A model generated the notes under the pieces. The model ran no database searches. It was given only the letters and a program-made list of their open reading frames with translations, and had not been told where the DNA came from. Below are positions 51,737 through 61,741 of a stretch of DNA of 64,000 nt, in pieces; the first letter of the stretch is position 1; each line of letters starts with the position of its first letter. This DNA is from Enterococcus dispar ATCC 51266 (GTDB taxonomy: Bacteria; Bacillota; Bacilli; Lactobacillales; Enterococcaceae), in assembly GCF_000406945.1 (NCBI RefSeq), contig NZ_KE136354.1, positions 737,707-801,706 of the forward strand, in the 5' to 3' direction. Both the position numbers and the translations under genes were made by a program.

Positions 51737-51979
51737 ATGCTATCAGAGGAAAAATTAGCACGAATTAATGAACTCGCAAAAAAGAAAAAAGAAACCGGCT
51801 TAACAGATGCGGAAGTAAGGGAACAAAAAAATTTGCGTGAGGAGTATTTAAAAGCTTTTCGTTCTGGCATGCGGCATCATATTGAAGGGATGAAGGTTGT
51901 GGATCCAAAGGGAAATGATGTGACACCAGAGAAGCTGAAACAAATTCAAAAAGAAAAAGGCTTGCACAATCGCGATTGA
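51737..51979 (+). CDS. ynzC: DUF896 protein (YnzC family)
   Basis: An 80-aa charged, helical protein that matches B. subtilis Ynz[21 protein letters not shown], then [13 protein letters not shown] and a C-terminal [13 protein letters not shown]. In Bacillus the family sits in the SOS yneA-yneB-ynzC operon; here it stands alone, divergent from lexA. AAGGAG precedes the ATG. No exact LexA box is seen on its side apart from the shared lexA one. Function unknown. Confidence 0.88.
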   Translation: MLSEEKLARINELAKKKKETGLTDAEVREQKNLREEYLKAFRSGMRHHIEGMKVVDPKGNDVTPEKLKQIQKEKGLHNRD

Positions 51980-51986
51980 TATTTAA

Positions 51987-52015
51987 TTGCTTTTCAAGCG
52001 ATAATCCTTTACAAT
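51987..52015 (+). promoter_or_regulatory. Promoter of tkt
   Basis: TTGCTT, 17 bases, TACAAT, 52 bases before the start. Confidence 0.65.
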
Positions 52016-52067
52016 AAGGATGTAAATAATAAAGGTAAAAAAAACCTAAAAACTGGAGGAAGCACAA

Positions 52068-54062
52068 TTGTTTGATAAAATCGATGAATTGAGCGTTAAC
52101 ACCTTACGTACTTTAAGTATTGAAGCAATCCAATCTGCAAATTCTGGTCACCCTGGCTTACCAATGGGGGCTGCACCAATGGCATATGCCCTTTGGACCA
52201 AGCATTTGAAAATTAATCCTGCGACTTCTCGTAACTGGGCAGATCGCGATCGGTTTGTTTTATCTGCCGGTCACGGCTCAGCTTTACTCTATAGTTTATT
52301 ACATTGTGCAGGGTATAACGTAACAGTCGATGACTTGAAAAATTTTCGTCAATGGGGCAGTAAAACCCCGGGACATCCTGAAGTCAACCACACGGATGGT
52401 GTTGAAGCGACGACAGGTCCTTTAGGTCAAGGTATTGCAATGGCTGTAGGAATGGCCATGAGTGAAGCCCATTTAGCCGCAACTTATAATCGTGATGGTT
52501 TTAATGTGATGGATCATTATACTTACGCACTTTGTGGCGATGGCGATTTAATGGAAGGTGTTTCACAAGAAGCTGCTTCAATGGCAGGTCACATGAAGTT
52601 AGGTAAACTAGTTGTTTTATACGATTCAAATGATATTTCTTTGGATGGTCCGACTTCCAAAGCCTTCACTGAAAATGTTGGTCAACGGTTTGAAGCCTAT
52701 GGCTGGCAACATATTTTAGTCAAAGATGGCAATGATATACAGGCAATTTCAGACGCCATTGAAAAAGCCAAAGAAAATCTAAATCAACCTACCTTGATTG
52801 AAGTAAAAACAATTATTGGTTTCGGTGCACCAAATGAAGGAACAAATAAAGTTCATGGAGCTCCTCTTGGCATAGATGGCATTGCTGCTGCCAAAGAAGC
52901 CTATGGCTGGGAATATCCTGATTTTACTGTTCCAGAACAAGCAGCTGCCCGCTTCAAAGAAGCTATTAATAACCGTGGTGAAAAAGCCGAAGACGCTTGG
53001 AATGAAATGTTTGCAGAATATAGCCAAAGCTATCCCGAATTAGCCGCTCAATTTAAAGCCGCTTTTGCAGGCGAACTTCCTGATAATTGGGACAGCGAAT
53101 TACCAGTCTATGAAGAAGGCTCGGCACAAGCAAGTCGTGTATCAAGTAAAGAAATGATTCAAGCGTTATCAAAAGCCGTACCATCTTTGTGGGGTGGTTC
53201 AGCTGATTTATCATCTTCAAATAATACAATGGTAGCTGCAGAAAAAGATTTTGAACCAGGCCAATATGAAGGCCGTAACATTTGGTTTGGTGTAAGAGAA
53301 TTTGCCATGGCAGCGGCAATGAATGGTATTCAATTACATGGTGGTACCCGCGTGTACGGCGGAACATTCTTTGTCTTTACTGACTACTTGCGTCCAGCTT
53401 TAAGATTATCTGCCATCCAAAATGCACCTGTAGTTTATGTTTTAACCCATGATTCTGTAGCTGTTGGTGAAGATGGACCAACCCATGAACCAATTGAACA
53501 ATTAGCGAGTGTTCGTTGTATTCCAAATGTTCAAGTTATTCGTCCAGCAGATGGGAATGAAACAAGAGCCGCATGGAAAATTGCTATGTCTACTAGTGAC
53601 AAACCAACTGTTTTAGTCTTAAGTCGTCAGAATTTACCAGTTTTACCTGGTACGAAAGAAAATGCTGATGCAAATGTAGCAAAAGGGGGGTATGTCGTTT
53701 CGCCACAACAAGGACAAAAACCTGATGGGATTTTACTTGCTACTGGTTCAGAAGTAGACTTGGCGGTCAAAGCACAAGCGGAATTACAAAAAAATGGCAA
53801 AGATGTTTCAGTTGTATCTTTACCAAGTTTTGACTTGTTTGAAGCACAAAGTCCTGAATATAAAGAAAGCGTACTGCCAAGTGCTGTAACCAAGCGAGTA
53901 GCTGTAGAGGCTGCATCACCGTTTGGTTGGGAACGATATACTGGTTTTGCCGGTAAAGTAATTGCAATTGATCACTTTGGCGCATCTGCACCTGGGGAAA
54001 AAGTTCTAAACGAATTTGGCTTTACTGTGGAAAATGTGGTCGATACGTACAACTCTTTATGA
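52068..54062 (+). CDS. tkt: Transketolase
   Basis: A 664-aa thiamine-diphosphate enzyme of the non-oxidative pentose phosphate pathway. Seen are [12 protein letters not shown], the ThDP/Mg motif [13 protein letters not shown], the activating Glu in the transketolase segment [28 protein letters not shown] and the C-terminal domain. TTG start with GGAGGA 7 bases upstream. The lexA-ynzC-tkt order is the same as in B. subtilis. Confidence 0.97.
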   Translation: MFDKIDELSVNTLRTLSIEAIQSANSGHPGLPMGAAPMAYALWTKHLKINPATSRNWADRDRFVLSAGHGSALLYSLLHCAGYNVTVDDLKNFRQWGSKTPGHPEVNHTDGVEATTGPLGQGIAMAVGMAMSEAHLAATYNRDGFNVMDHYTYALCGDGDLMEGVSQEAASMAGHMKLGKLVVLYDSNDISLDGPTSKAFTENVGQRFEAYGWQHILVKDGNDIQAISDAIEKAKENLNQPTLIEVKTIIGFGAPNEGTNKVHGAPLGIDGIAAAKEAYGWEYPDFTVPEQAAARFKEAINNRGEKAEDAWNEMFAEYSQSYPELAAQFKAAFAGELPDNWDSELPVYEEGSAQASRVSSKEMIQALSKAVPSLWGGSADLSSSNNTMVAAEKDFEPGQYEGRNIWFGVREFAMAAAMNGIQLHGGTRVYGGTFFVFTDYLRPALRLSAIQNAPVVYVLTHDSVAVGEDGPTHEPIEQLASVRCIPNVQVIRPADGNETRAAWKIAMSTSDKPTVLVLSRQNLPVLPGTKENADANVAKGGYVVSPQQGQKPDGILLATGSEVDLAVKAQAELQKNGKDVSVVSLPSFDLFEAQSPEYKESVLPSAVTKRVAVEAASPFGWERYTGFAGKVIAIDHFGASAPGEKVLNEFGFTVENVVDTYNSL

Positions 54063-54072
54063 TTAACTATTA

Positions 54073-54125
54073 AAAGACTCTTTGCAGTTGCTTTTTTACA
54101 AAGTAGACTGCAAAGAGTCTTTTGT
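54073..54125 (+). terminator. Terminator of tkt
   Basis: AAAGACTCTTTGCAG / CTGCAAAGAGTCTTT, 15 pairs around a 20-base loop, then T. Confidence 0.85.
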
Positions 54126-54311
54126 TTTGCCTCGAAAAAACATTGAGTTAACAACAAAGACATTTAAAAATCTTTTGGAATGTTTCGTATATTAAATATT
54201 TGTTACAAGGATAGAATTGTTTGATTAGCAAAAAAATTCAAGCTATAATACATATACTTAGTTATCTTTATAATTATCTTAATTTTATATAAGTTTTTCA
54301 GGAGGAAGAAA

Positions 54312-55211
54312 ATGGTAGAGTATTGTACCCGTAGTGAAAGACATCAAAAAAAGCAAGTTGCTTTTAGCTATCGTTTCGATAGTAAAAAAGCTCTGTCCGC
54401 GGTGGGAGTTGGGTTGGTTTGCGCTCCTGGCGTGATGGCGTTATTGCCGACACAAGCCACACAAGCCGCAGAATTACAAAGTCAAAGCGTAGACAGCACT
54501 ACTTCTTTAATTAATCAAATTGGTTCATCCGCTGCGCAAATTGCACAACAAAATGATTTATATGCTTCTGTCATGATTGCGCAGGCAATTTTAGAAAGTG
54601 GCAATGGTTCTTCTATACTTGCTCAAGCGCCATATTATAATTTATTTGGTGTAAAAGGGGCTTATAATGGACAATCTGTTACTTTTCCAACGCAAGAATA
54701 TTTAAACGGACAATGGGTAACTATGAACGAACCTTTTCGCCAGTACAATTCTTATTGGGAATCTTTAGCAGATCATGCGTATGTTTTACGTAGTACAAGC
54801 TTCGCAACGGGAATGCCACATTATGCAGGTGCTTGGAAGAGCAATACCAATAGTTACCTAGATGCCACAGCTTATCTAACTGGACGCTACGCGACTGATC
54901 CAACCTATAATCAAAAATTGAATTATCTCATTTCGGCGTATAATCTAACACAATATGATACGCCAGCTTCTAATTACGTTCAAACAAATTATGATACTGT
55001 CAGTCAAACTGCGGATGTTAATAATGAAACTGTTTCTGAAGCGACAACTACTACTTCACAAGGACAAGCAACCGGAAATGTCTATACTGTTGTATCTGGC
55101 GATACACTTTGGGATATTGCAGCAAAATATGGTACAACTGTAGACCAGTTGATGGCAAATAATGGACTTGCTAGTGATACCATCATGGTAGGGCAACAAT
55201 TAAATGTTTAA
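54312..55211 (+). CDS. Secreted glucosaminidase (GH73-like) with one LysM
   Basis: A 299-aa autolysin. A long N-terminus with basic residues precedes a hydrophobic signal segment (about 26-44) and a probable cleavage near TQA-AEL. The glucosaminidase domain spans about 60-215, with the catalytic Glu in MIAQAILESGNGSS and YYNLFGVKG. A Ser/Thr linker and one LysM domain (YTVVSGDTLWDIAAKYG) form the end. It cuts the GlcNAc bond in peptidoglycan and binds glycan through LysM. Own transcript with an AGGAGG site. Confidence 0.9.
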   Translation: MVEYCTRSERHQKKQVAFSYRFDSKKALSAVGVGLVCAPGVMALLPTQATQAAELQSQSVDSTTSLINQIGSSAAQIAQQNDLYASVMIAQAILESGNGSSILAQAPYYNLFGVKGAYNGQSVTFPTQEYLNGQWVTMNEPFRQYNSYWESLADHAYVLRSTSFATGMPHYAGAWKSNTNSYLDATAYLTGRYATDPTYNQKLNYLISAYNLTQYDTPASNYVQTNYDTVSQTADVNNETVSEATTTTSQGQATGNVYTVVSGDTLWDIAAKYGTTVDQLMANNGLASDTIMVGQQLNV

Positions 55212-55218
55212 GGGTAAG

Positions 55219-55249
55219 ACTGCCGTTTGAATCAAGCGGCAGTTTTTTT
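55219..55249 (+). terminator. Terminator of the glucosaminidase gene
   Basis: ACTGCCG / CGGCAGT with inner TTG / CAA pairs, then seven T. Confidence 0.85.
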
Positions 55250-55340
55250 GAGACAAAATGTTCGCACAAGTAGCACAATTTCGTTATTATACTACATAAG
55301 TACAGTTGTTTTTTTCTAGTATTTATAAGGAGGAATTCGC

Positions 55341-56273
55341 ATGAGTGAAATTTATCAATCTGTTTTAGATTTGGTTGGCCATACGCCTATTGTGAAGTTA
55401 AATCATTTGGTTTCTGACAATGATGCAGAGTTATATGTAAAACTTGAATTTTTCAATCCAGGAAGTAGTGTGAAAGATCGAATTGCATTAAGTATGATTG
55501 AAAAAGCCGAGAAAGCAGGGTCTTTAAAACAAGGAGGCACAATCATTGAACCAACTTCAGGAAATACCGGGATTGGTTTAGCAATGGTTGGTGCGTCAAA
55601 AGGATACAATGTTATCTTAGTGATGCCAGACACAATGAGTGTTGAACGCCGTAAATTAATGCAAGCTTATGGCGCTAAATTAATTTTGACCCCTGGTTCA
55701 GAAGGAATCACCGGTTCGATTAAGCGTGCTGAAAAAGAAGCAAAAGAAAATGGCTATTTCTTGCCATTACAATTTGAAAATCCAGCTAATCCTGAAATTC
55801 ATGAAAAGACAACTGGTAAAGAAATTGTTGATGCTTTTGGTGTTGGCGGATTAGATGCTTTTGTAGCTGGTATCGGAACTGGTGGTACAATTACAGGAGC
55901 TGGCCATGAATTACGCCGTGTTTATCCAGAAATTAAAATTTATGGTGTTGAGCCTGCTGAATCGGCTGTCTTAGAAGGCGGAAAACCAGGACCTCATAAA
56001 ATTCAAGGAATAGGCACTGGTTTTGTTCCAGATACTTTGGATACCAAGGTGTACGATGAAGCTGTTGCTGTTTCAAGCGATGATGCTATTGCTACAGCGC
56101 GTAAAATGGGAACTGAAGAAGGAATTTTAGTTGGGATTTCATCAGGAGCTGCAATTAAAGCTGCAATTGATGTAGCTAAACAACTTGGTAAAGGCAAAAA
56201 GGTTTTAGCCATTGTTCCTGATAATGGCGAACGCTACTTATCGACGGTTCTTTATCAGTTTGACGAAGAATAA
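55341..56273 (+). CDS. cysK: Cysteine synthase A (O-acetylserine sulfhydrylase)
   Basis: A 310-aa PLP enzyme that makes cysteine from O-acetylserine and sulfide. PLP lysine is Lys45 in [10 protein letters not shown]; the substrate loop [12 protein letters not shown] and the PLP-phosphate loop [12 protein letters not shown] are present. No cysE is adjacent. GGAGG precedes the ATG; no T-box is visible upstream. Confidence 0.95.
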   Translation: MSEIYQSVLDLVGHTPIVKLNHLVSDNDAELYVKLEFFNPGSSVKDRIALSMIEKAEKAGSLKQGGTIIEPTSGNTGIGLAMVGASKGYNVILVMPDTMSVERRKLMQAYGAKLILTPGSEGITGSIKRAEKEAKENGYFLPLQFENPANPEIHEKTTGKEIVDAFGVGGLDAFVAGIGTGGTITGAGHELRRVYPEIKIYGVEPAESAVLEGGKPGPHKIQGIGTGFVPDTLDTKVYDEAVAVSSDDAIATARKMGTEEGILVGISSGAAIKAAIDVAKQLGKGKKVLAIVPDNGERYLSTVLYQFDEE

Positions 56274-56294
56274 GCAAAATAATTAATCAATTCT

Positions 56295-56332
56295 AACAAG
56301 CTTTCTAGTGATTTAGAAGGCTTGTTTTATTT
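56295..56332 (+). terminator. Terminator of cysK
   Basis: AACAAGC...TTCTA / TAGAA...GCTTGTT stem, then T. Confidence 0.75.
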
Positions 56333-56438
56333 TGTTTTACATTTTTAACAACGAGTTAAAGTTAAACAGATGCTTTTCTTTTTGGGTATCTCATAGTATT
56401 ATTACGATATATTAAAAAGATAAAGAGGAGGGAATTAG

Positions 56439-56876
56439 ATGGAAGAGCGACTTAGTATTGATGAAGTAATTGCCAAGTTAAAAAAAGATAATATTCGTGT
56501 TACACCCCAACGCCAAGCAATTTTAGACTATTTGATTGGGCATCATTCCCATCCCACTGCCGATGAAATTTATCATGCTTTATCTCCATCGTTTCCTAGT
56601 ATGAGCGTTGCTACTGTTTATAATAATTTACGCTTGTTTACCGAGATTGGTCTGGTGCAAGAAATGAATTATGGGGATGCTTCTAGTCGCTTTGATTTTG
56701 CGGTTAAACCTCATTACCATGCTATTTGTACAAATTGCGGCAAGGTAGTTGATTTCTTTTATCCATCGTTAGAGGACGTGGAAATTGCTGCCAGTCAATT
56801 AACTGGGTTTGAGATTAACGCGCATCGTTTAGAAGTTTATGGTCTATGTCCAGATTGTCAGAAAAAGGAGAAATAA
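56439..56876 (+). CDS. perR: PerR peroxide-sensing repressor (Fur family)
   Basis: A 145-aa Fur-family regulator. Each PerR metal ligand has its counterpart one position on from B. subtilis: His38, Asp86, His92, His94 and Asp105, where Asp105 separates PerR from Fur and Zur. The structural zinc site is Cys97, Cys100, Cys137 and Cys140. Peroxide oxidises the iron-bound His and frees target genes. ridA starts one base after its stop, with its ribosome site inside perR. Confidence 0.92.
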   Translation: MEERLSIDEVIAKLKKDNIRVTPQRQAILDYLIGHHSHPTADEIYHALSPSFPSMSVATVYNNLRLFTEIGLVQEMNYGDASSRFDFAVKPHYHAICTNCGKVVDFFYPSLEDVEIAASQLTGFEINAHRLEVYGLCPDCQKKEK

Positions 56877-56877
56877 A

Positions 56878-57255
56878 ATGAAAAATGTTGAAACAAATTT
56901 AGCACCAAAAGCTATCGGTCCGTATGTACAAGGGAAAATTGTAAATGGGTTCTTATTTGCTTCTGGTCAAATTCCTTTAAATCCACAAACTGGGGAAATG
57001 GTAGGGACAACAATTCAAGAACAAACAACGCAAGTCTTTGAAAACATTAAAGGTCTATTGAAAAGTTGCGACTTAACACTAGATGATGTGGTGAAGACAA
57101 CTTGTTTTCTAAAAGATATCAATGATTTTACTGCTTTTAACAATATTTATGCTTCCTATTTTCAAAATTCCTTGCCTGCGCGCTCGGCATTGCAAGTGGG
57201 TGCGTTGCCAAAAGATGCAATGGTGGAAATTGAAATTATTGCTGTAGTAAAGTAG
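56878..57255 (+). CDS. ridA: RidA family enamine/imine deaminase
   Basis: A 125-aa RidA that hydrolyses reactive 2-aminoacrylate and related imines made by PLP enzymes. Family marks are APKAIGPYVQGKIVNG, FASGQIPLNPQTGEM, the Arg-bearing LPARSALQVGALPKDA and VEIEIIAVVK. ATG 56878 has AAAGGAG in the end of perR. Placement after perR and near cysK fits stress defence. Confidence 0.93.
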   Translation: MKNVETNLAPKAIGPYVQGKIVNGFLFASGQIPLNPQTGEMVGTTIQEQTTQVFENIKGLLKSCDLTLDDVVKTTCFLKDINDFTAFNNIYASYFQNSLPARSALQVGALPKDAMVEIEIIAVVK

Positions 57256-57278
57256 TTTTTTGAAGAATTTTACAAGTG

Positions 57279-57316
57279 AAGCCAGTCCAGCAATTTTTAG
57301 TTGGGTTGGCTTTTTT
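57279..57316 (+). terminator. Terminator of perR-ridA
   Basis: AAGCCAGTCC / GGGTTGGCTT with G-U pairs, then six T. Confidence 0.75.
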
Positions 57317-57368
57317 ATGCGGTTCATTTGAAAATACGTTATACTAGTTAGGAGAAATGAGGGATACC

Positions 57369-58055
57369 ATGTTAACTTTAGAAGATTATGTTGCAGCGGG
57401 ACAGACAGTTGTCTCAAATCTTATTTTAGATCATTACCATGCATTGGGGATGGATAGTGATGAACTAGTTTTTTGGCTGCAATTATACCGGCATCACGAG
57501 CAAGGAGATCATTTTCCTGATTTAAATCAAATCGCCTCTGAGATGGGAGTAGACCAAAAAAAAGTTTTTGAGCTTTTGAATCAATTAGTTTTAAAACAAG
57601 TTATTAAGATCGAAACAGTAGTAGTGAGTAACAAGCAACAAGATCAATATTTATTTACCCCTATGTTCGAAAAAATTGCCCAGTTACTTGCCCAAACTAA
57701 AAATAACGACTCAGAAAAAAGTGAAAAAGAAGCTGTTGCACAATTGTTTCAACGTTTTCAACAAGAATTTGGACGTCCATTATCTTCTTTTGAATATGAA
57801 CGTATTGCCCAATGGCTTGAAGAAGATCACTATACGCCGGAACTTATTACATTGGCTTTAAAAGAAGCTGTTTTAAATAACGCTCGAAGTTTACAATATA
57901 TTGAAAGTATCTTATCTAGTTGGCATAACAAAAATATTCGCTCGCCTCACGACGTTGCAAATGAGAAAAATCGTTATCAAAAACAAAAACAAAAGCCTGC
58001 TGAAATAAAAGAGATTCCACCTATTTCTTTACATAATTGGTTAGAGGGGGATTGA
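57369..58055 (+). CDS. dnaD: DnaD replication initiation protein
   Basis: A 228-aa primosome protein of low-GC Gram-positives. The N-terminal winged helix (DHYHALGMDSDELVFWLQLY) mediates oligomers; the C-terminal DnaD domain (FQQEFGRPLSSFEYERIAQW, then SLQYIESILSSW) binds DNA. ATG 57369 with GAGGG upstream is preferred to ATG 57357, which is 2 bases from its site. The end overlaps the nth ribosome site. Confidence 0.93.
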   Translation: MLTLEDYVAAGQTVVSNLILDHYHALGMDSDELVFWLQLYRHHEQGDHFPDLNQIASEMGVDQKKVFELLNQLVLKQVIKIETVVVSNKQQDQYLFTPMFEKIAQLLAQTKNNDSEKSEKEAVAQLFQRFQQEFGRPLSSFEYERIAQWLEEDHYTPELITLALKEAVLNNARSLQYIESILSSWHNKNIRSPHDVANEKNRYQKQKQKPAEIKEIPPISLHNWLEGD

Positions 58056-58057
58056 AA

Positions 58058-58729
58058 TTGTTAAATACTGAAAAAACGCGGTATGCGTTGAATATTATGG
58101 GGGAAATGTTCCCTAACGCACATGGAGAGCTGGTTTACGGAACGCCATTTCAGTTGTTAATTGCGGTTATCTTGAGCGCGCAAGCTACAGATGTTTCTGT
58201 TAACAAAGCAACGCCCGCTTTGTTTGCAGAATTTCCAACAGCTGATAAATTAGCGGCAGCGCCCCTTGATGAAATTATGGCTAAAATAAAAACGATTGGT
58301 TTATACCGTACAAAGGCAAAAAATATCAAGAACTGTGCCGCAATCATTGCAAAAGAATATGATGGAAAAGTGCCAAATAGTCGTACTATTTTGGAGTCTT
58401 TACCAGGCGTGGGCAGAAAAACGGCTAATGTTGTATTAGCAGAAGCGTACGGCGTTCCAGCGATTGCTGTAGATACGCACGTCGAACGTGTTTCCAAGCG
58501 ATTGCGCATTTGTAAGTTAGATGCAACCGTTGGTGAAGTGGAAAAGACCTTAATGCGTAAATTACCCAAAGAAGAGTGGATTAAAGATCATCACCGCATG
58601 ATTTTTTTTGGACGCTATCATTGCTTAGCGCGTAATCCTAAATGTGAAATTTGTCCGCTTTTAGATATTTGTCAAGAAGGAAAAGAGAGAATGAAAATAG
58701 GCAAAAAGAACCAGCCAGTATCGCACTAA
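58058..58729 (+). CDS. nth: Endonuclease III
   Basis: A 223-aa DNA glycosylase/AP lyase for oxidised pyrimidines. The helix-hairpin-helix LPGVGRKTANVVL carries the catalytic Lys, VDTHVERV the catalytic Asp. A 4Fe-4S site is seen as Cys-X6-Cys-X2-Cys-X5-Cys. TTG 58058, with GAGGGGG 7 bases upstream, is the likely start; dnaD ends at 58055. dnaD-nth is conserved in Bacilli. Confidence 0.95.
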   Translation: MLNTEKTRYALNIMGEMFPNAHGELVYGTPFQLLIAVILSAQATDVSVNKATPALFAEFPTADKLAAAPLDEIMAKIKTIGLYRTKAKNIKNCAAIIAKEYDGKVPNSRTILESLPGVGRKTANVVLAEAYGVPAIAVDTHVERVSKRLRICKLDATVGEVEKTLMRKLPKEEWIKDHHRMIFFGRYHCLARNPKCEICPLLDICQEGKERMKIGKKNQPVSH

Positions 58730-58755
58730 GTGCGCCTGGCTGGTTCTTTGTTTGG
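58707..58755. terminator. Two-way terminator between nth and pbp1A
   Basis: AAGAACCAGCCAG / CTGGCTGGTTCTT outer stem with an inner CGCAC / GTGCG stem. Confidence 0.85.
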
Positions 58756-58759
58756 AAAA

Positions 58760-61054
58760 TTAATTATTATTTTCGCCTGCGCTAGCTGAGTTGCTTTCAG
58801 CTGGCCTACTATTGCTTTCTGCCGTTGATGAACTTTCCACTGGTGGTGTACTTGGTTCTGGTGTTGGAGCGCTACTACTGCTTTCTACTGGAGCAGAAGA
58901 TGCTGTAGATTCTTCTACGCTAGAAGAAGTACTTGTTTCTGGTTGTTGTTCCAAACTAGAACTGGAACTTGGAGTGGTTGGCGCTTGATAAGAGGAACTT
59001 TGGGATTGCAGAGCTTGTTCATACTTATCACGCCAGTATAATTCGTTACCAACCTGGATTAAATCATCCGGAATTTTCCAATCATTGTTTTCGCCATTTT
59101 GGGCGACGTATTGCATCAATTCTCGATAAACATCAGAAGCAATCATGTTTGAATCGGGAGTAATAGGTGTTAAGTGTTTCTCGTAACCTGTCCAAACAGA
59201 AATTGCATATTGACGATTGTAGCCAACAAAAGTTACATCAGGAGAAATACCATCTGTAATACCGATTTTTTCTAAATCTTCATCTGAATAATTAGAAGTA
59301 CCAGTTTTACCTGCTTGAATCAAACCATCGATCATGGCATTGGTTCCTGTTCCTTGTGTGATAACATCTTTTAAGATATCTGTAATCATATAGGCAGTTC
59401 CAGCTGACATTGCTTTTTTGCCTTCTGGTTTAAATTCATCAGAAGAGCCATCTTGATAGACAATTTTGTTAACATATTGTGGCTTATAATAGGTGCCCCC
59501 ATTGGCAAAAGCAGCATAGGCAGCAGCCATTTTAAGAGAAGAAACACCGTATTTAGTGCCATCCTGAGCTGTATTACTAGAAATTGCATTGGATTGTACT
59601 AAATCTTTATATTGAATTCCCAAACCATTCAAGAATTTTGTAATATTTTCTTTCCCGGCATCATTAAATAGTTTAACAGCTGGAACATTTCTAGATTCAT
59701 AAAGTGCAGTGCGTAAGGAGATATTCCCCATATATTGTTTGTCCCAGTTATTAACACTGATATTGGTTCCTTCGTATTTATAAGGCGCATCATCAATGCG
59801 TTTAGCTGTAGAGTAATTTAAATTTTCAAAAGCAGGGCCGTAGTCGGTGATTGGTTTTACAGTTGATCCAAAGTCCCGTGCGGTGCTAACAGCTTGGTTA
59901 TTCCCAAACACCACATTATCCGGTACGTTACGCGCGCCAATTTGAGCTAAAACTTTTCCGGTGTTAACGTCAACCATTGTCGTTGCAACTTGCAATTTTT
60001 CATCTGGGTAGTTGACATATTTATTTGTGTTGACGATTTCGTATAACCGTTTTTGTGCGTTTAAATCTAAATTTGTGTGAATTTCAAGACCATCCGTATA
60101 AACATCTTTTCCGGTAGCATTTTTCACTTCTTCTATTACTTCTTTAACATAATTGTCCACTAGCTGTAGATTTTCACTGGATTTTTCTAAGTTTTTCAAG
60201 CCATCTTTAATTGGCTTTTTCACAGCTGCTTGATACTCGTTTTCAGTGATTTTATTATTTTCTTTCATTGTATAAAGAACAGTATCGCGACGTTCTTTAG
60301 CTGCCTCTGGATGTTGATAAGGGTCATAAGCATTTGGAGCTTGCGGCATTCCAGCTAAAAGGGCAGTTTGTGCCAAATCAAGATCTTTCAAATCTTTACC
60401 ATAGTAAGTATCCGCAGCTGTTTCCATCCCGTATAAACCATTTGCCATATATACTTTGTTAATGTAATAGGTTAAAATTTCTTGTTTGGATTTTTCTTGT
60501 TCCAACTGTAATGCCAACCAAGCTTCTTGGGCTTTACGTTTTAACGTCTGATCTGATTTGTTTGTTGAAAAGTACGAAAGCTTAATTAATTGTTGTGTTA
60601 ATGTACTTCCGCCTTGTAAGCCGCCTTTGGTAATGTTTGACAAAGCAGAACCGACAATGCGAATAGGGTCTACACCAATATGTTTGTAAAAACGCCGGTC
60701 TTCGACTGAAACAACAGCATCTTCTAGCAACTGGGGAACGTCTTGAGCAGAGATTTTTTTTCGATTTTCTGAACCTAAATCCGCAATAATATCGTTATTG
60801 CTTGCGTATATTACTGATGAAACCGACGCATCTAATTTGCTGTCTTCAATTTTGGGGGCGTCTTTAGCATAAAACCAAAACAATCCCATCCCTGAAAGTA
60901 GCGCGATACAACCAACAATAAAAAAACCGATTAAACATTTTAAGATAATGGATCCAGCGGAATTTTTTGTTTTCTTTTTCATTTTCTTAGGATTTTTTTG
61001 CGGAGCATTATTCCCGTTATGACGGGATGCTCGTGATGGTGTGTCATTTCCCAT
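58760..61054 (-). CDS. pbp1A: Class A penicillin-binding protein PBP1A
   Basis: A 764-aa bifunctional wall synthase. After a basic cytoplasmic head, one membrane segment at about 33-54 leads to the GT51 glycosyltransferase (VEDRRFYKHIG with catalytic Glu, GGSTLTQQLIK). The transpeptidase has STVK in FGSTVKP, SRN in YESRNVP and KTGT. The last 70 or so residues are Ser/Thr/Pro/Glu-rich and disordered. The start overlaps the end of recU, the conserved recU-pbp1A pair. Confidence 0.95.
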   Translation of the reverse strand: MGNDTPSRASRHNGNNAPQKNPKKMKKKTKNSAGSIILKCLIGFFIVGCIALLSGMGLFWFYAKDAPKIEDSKLDASVSSVIYASNNDIIADLGSENRKKISAQDVPQLLEDAVVSVEDRRFYKHIGVDPIRIVGSALSNITKGGLQGGSTLTQQLIKLSYFSTNKSDQTLKRKAQEAWLALQLEQEKSKQEILTYYINKVYMANGLYGMETAADTYYGKDLKDLDLAQTALLAGMPQAPNAYDPYQHPEAAKERRDTVLYTMKENNKITENEYQAAVKKPIKDGLKNLEKSSENLQLVDNYVKEVIEEVKNATGKDVYTDGLEIHTNLDLNAQKRLYEIVNTNKYVNYPDEKLQVATTMVDVNTGKVLAQIGARNVPDNVVFGNNQAVSTARDFGSTVKPITDYGPAFENLNYSTAKRIDDAPYKYEGTNISVNNWDKQYMGNISLRTALYESRNVPAVKLFNDAGKENITKFLNGLGIQYKDLVQSNAISSNTAQDGTKYGVSSLKMAAAYAAFANGGTYYKPQYVNKIVYQDGSSDEFKPEGKKAMSAGTAYMITDILKDVITQGTGTNAMIDGLIQAGKTGTSNYSDEDLEKIGITDGISPDVTFVGYNRQYAISVWTGYEKHLTPITPDSNMIASDVYRELMQYVAQNGENNDWKIPDDLIQVGNELYWRDKYEQALQSQSSSYQAPTTPSSSSSLEQQPETSTSSSVEESTASSAPVESSSSAPTPEPSTPPVESSSTAESNSRPAESNSASAGENNN

Positions 61055-61679
61055 TTTTGTTTGACTCCTTTAAAACATATTTTTCTACTGCCTCTAAGTA
61101 TGGAATTCTGGGGGCAATTTTTGGTGAAATTTCAATTCCAAGTTCTTCAATAAGTGAAAGGGGAATTGATTTTTTTCCATTCTTCTGCTGCTTCCACAAT
61201 GAGATTAAATTTTTACTATCTAAAAAAAAGCAACGATGTAAGCTAGAAAACCATAATAAAACAAAACAAATCCCATTTTGGGCTAAACAAGCTTCCATGT
61301 GCCGAATTTGATGATCATGGAAATTTTTAAAAGGAAAAGATGCTTTATTTTTTGTTTCTTTCGCCTCAAAATCAAGATACAAACCACGGTATACACCATT
61401 ATAATCGGTGGTAGAAGCTTCTTTAAAATAAGCTTCTTTAATAACTGCGGCACTGCGTTTGGGATAATCTACGTTGACGATTTGAATCGGAGTTGGTTTT
61501 TTATGGACAACTGCCTGATTATGGGTTAAGTAATAAAGATTACTTTCATTAATCGCTTCTTCAAACCGCATACCGCGATTACTAAAACTGACTGTTTCTT
61601 GAGTTTTTTTCATTGATTGTTTATGCTTAGCAGGTAGCGCAGCTTGATAAACTTGACCGTTGGGATACTTTAAAACCAT
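61044..61679 (-). CDS. recU: RecU Holliday-junction resolvase
   Basis: A 211-aa resolvase. NRGMRFEEAINESN, the nuclease core DFEAKETKNKASFPF and HQIRHM are seen. It resolves four-way junctions and modulates RecA. ATG 61679 with AGGAG 10 bases upstream is preferred over the GTG three codons earlier. It overlaps pbp1A by 11 bases. Confidence 0.94.
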   Translation of the reverse strand: MVLKYPNGQVYQAALPAKHKQSMKKTQETVSFSNRGMRFEEAINESNLYYLTHNQAVVHKKPTPIQIVNVDYPKRSAAVIKEAYFKEASTTDYNGVYRGLYLDFEAKETKNKASFPFKNFHDHQIRHMEACLAQNGICFVLLWFSSLHRCFFLDSKNLISLWKQQKNGKKSIPLSLIEELGIEISPKIAPRIPYLEAVEKYVLKESNKNGK

Positions 61680-61702
61680 ATGTGTCACACTCCTACCGGT
61701 GT

Positions 61703-61731
61703 ATTATACCAAAAAGCCAAAAGGAAAGAAA
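61703..61731 (-). promoter_or_regulatory. Promoter of recU-pbp1A
   Basis: On the minus strand TATAAT with extended -10 (TGG), -35 TTTCTT at 17 bases. It is only 23 bases before the recU ATG. Confidence 0.45.
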
Positions 61732-61741
61732 AGGTATCGTT

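Noticed and set aside
56385-56412. Possible PerR box upstream of perR
   Set aside because: The palindrome TAGTATTATTACGATA is too imperfect to claim.
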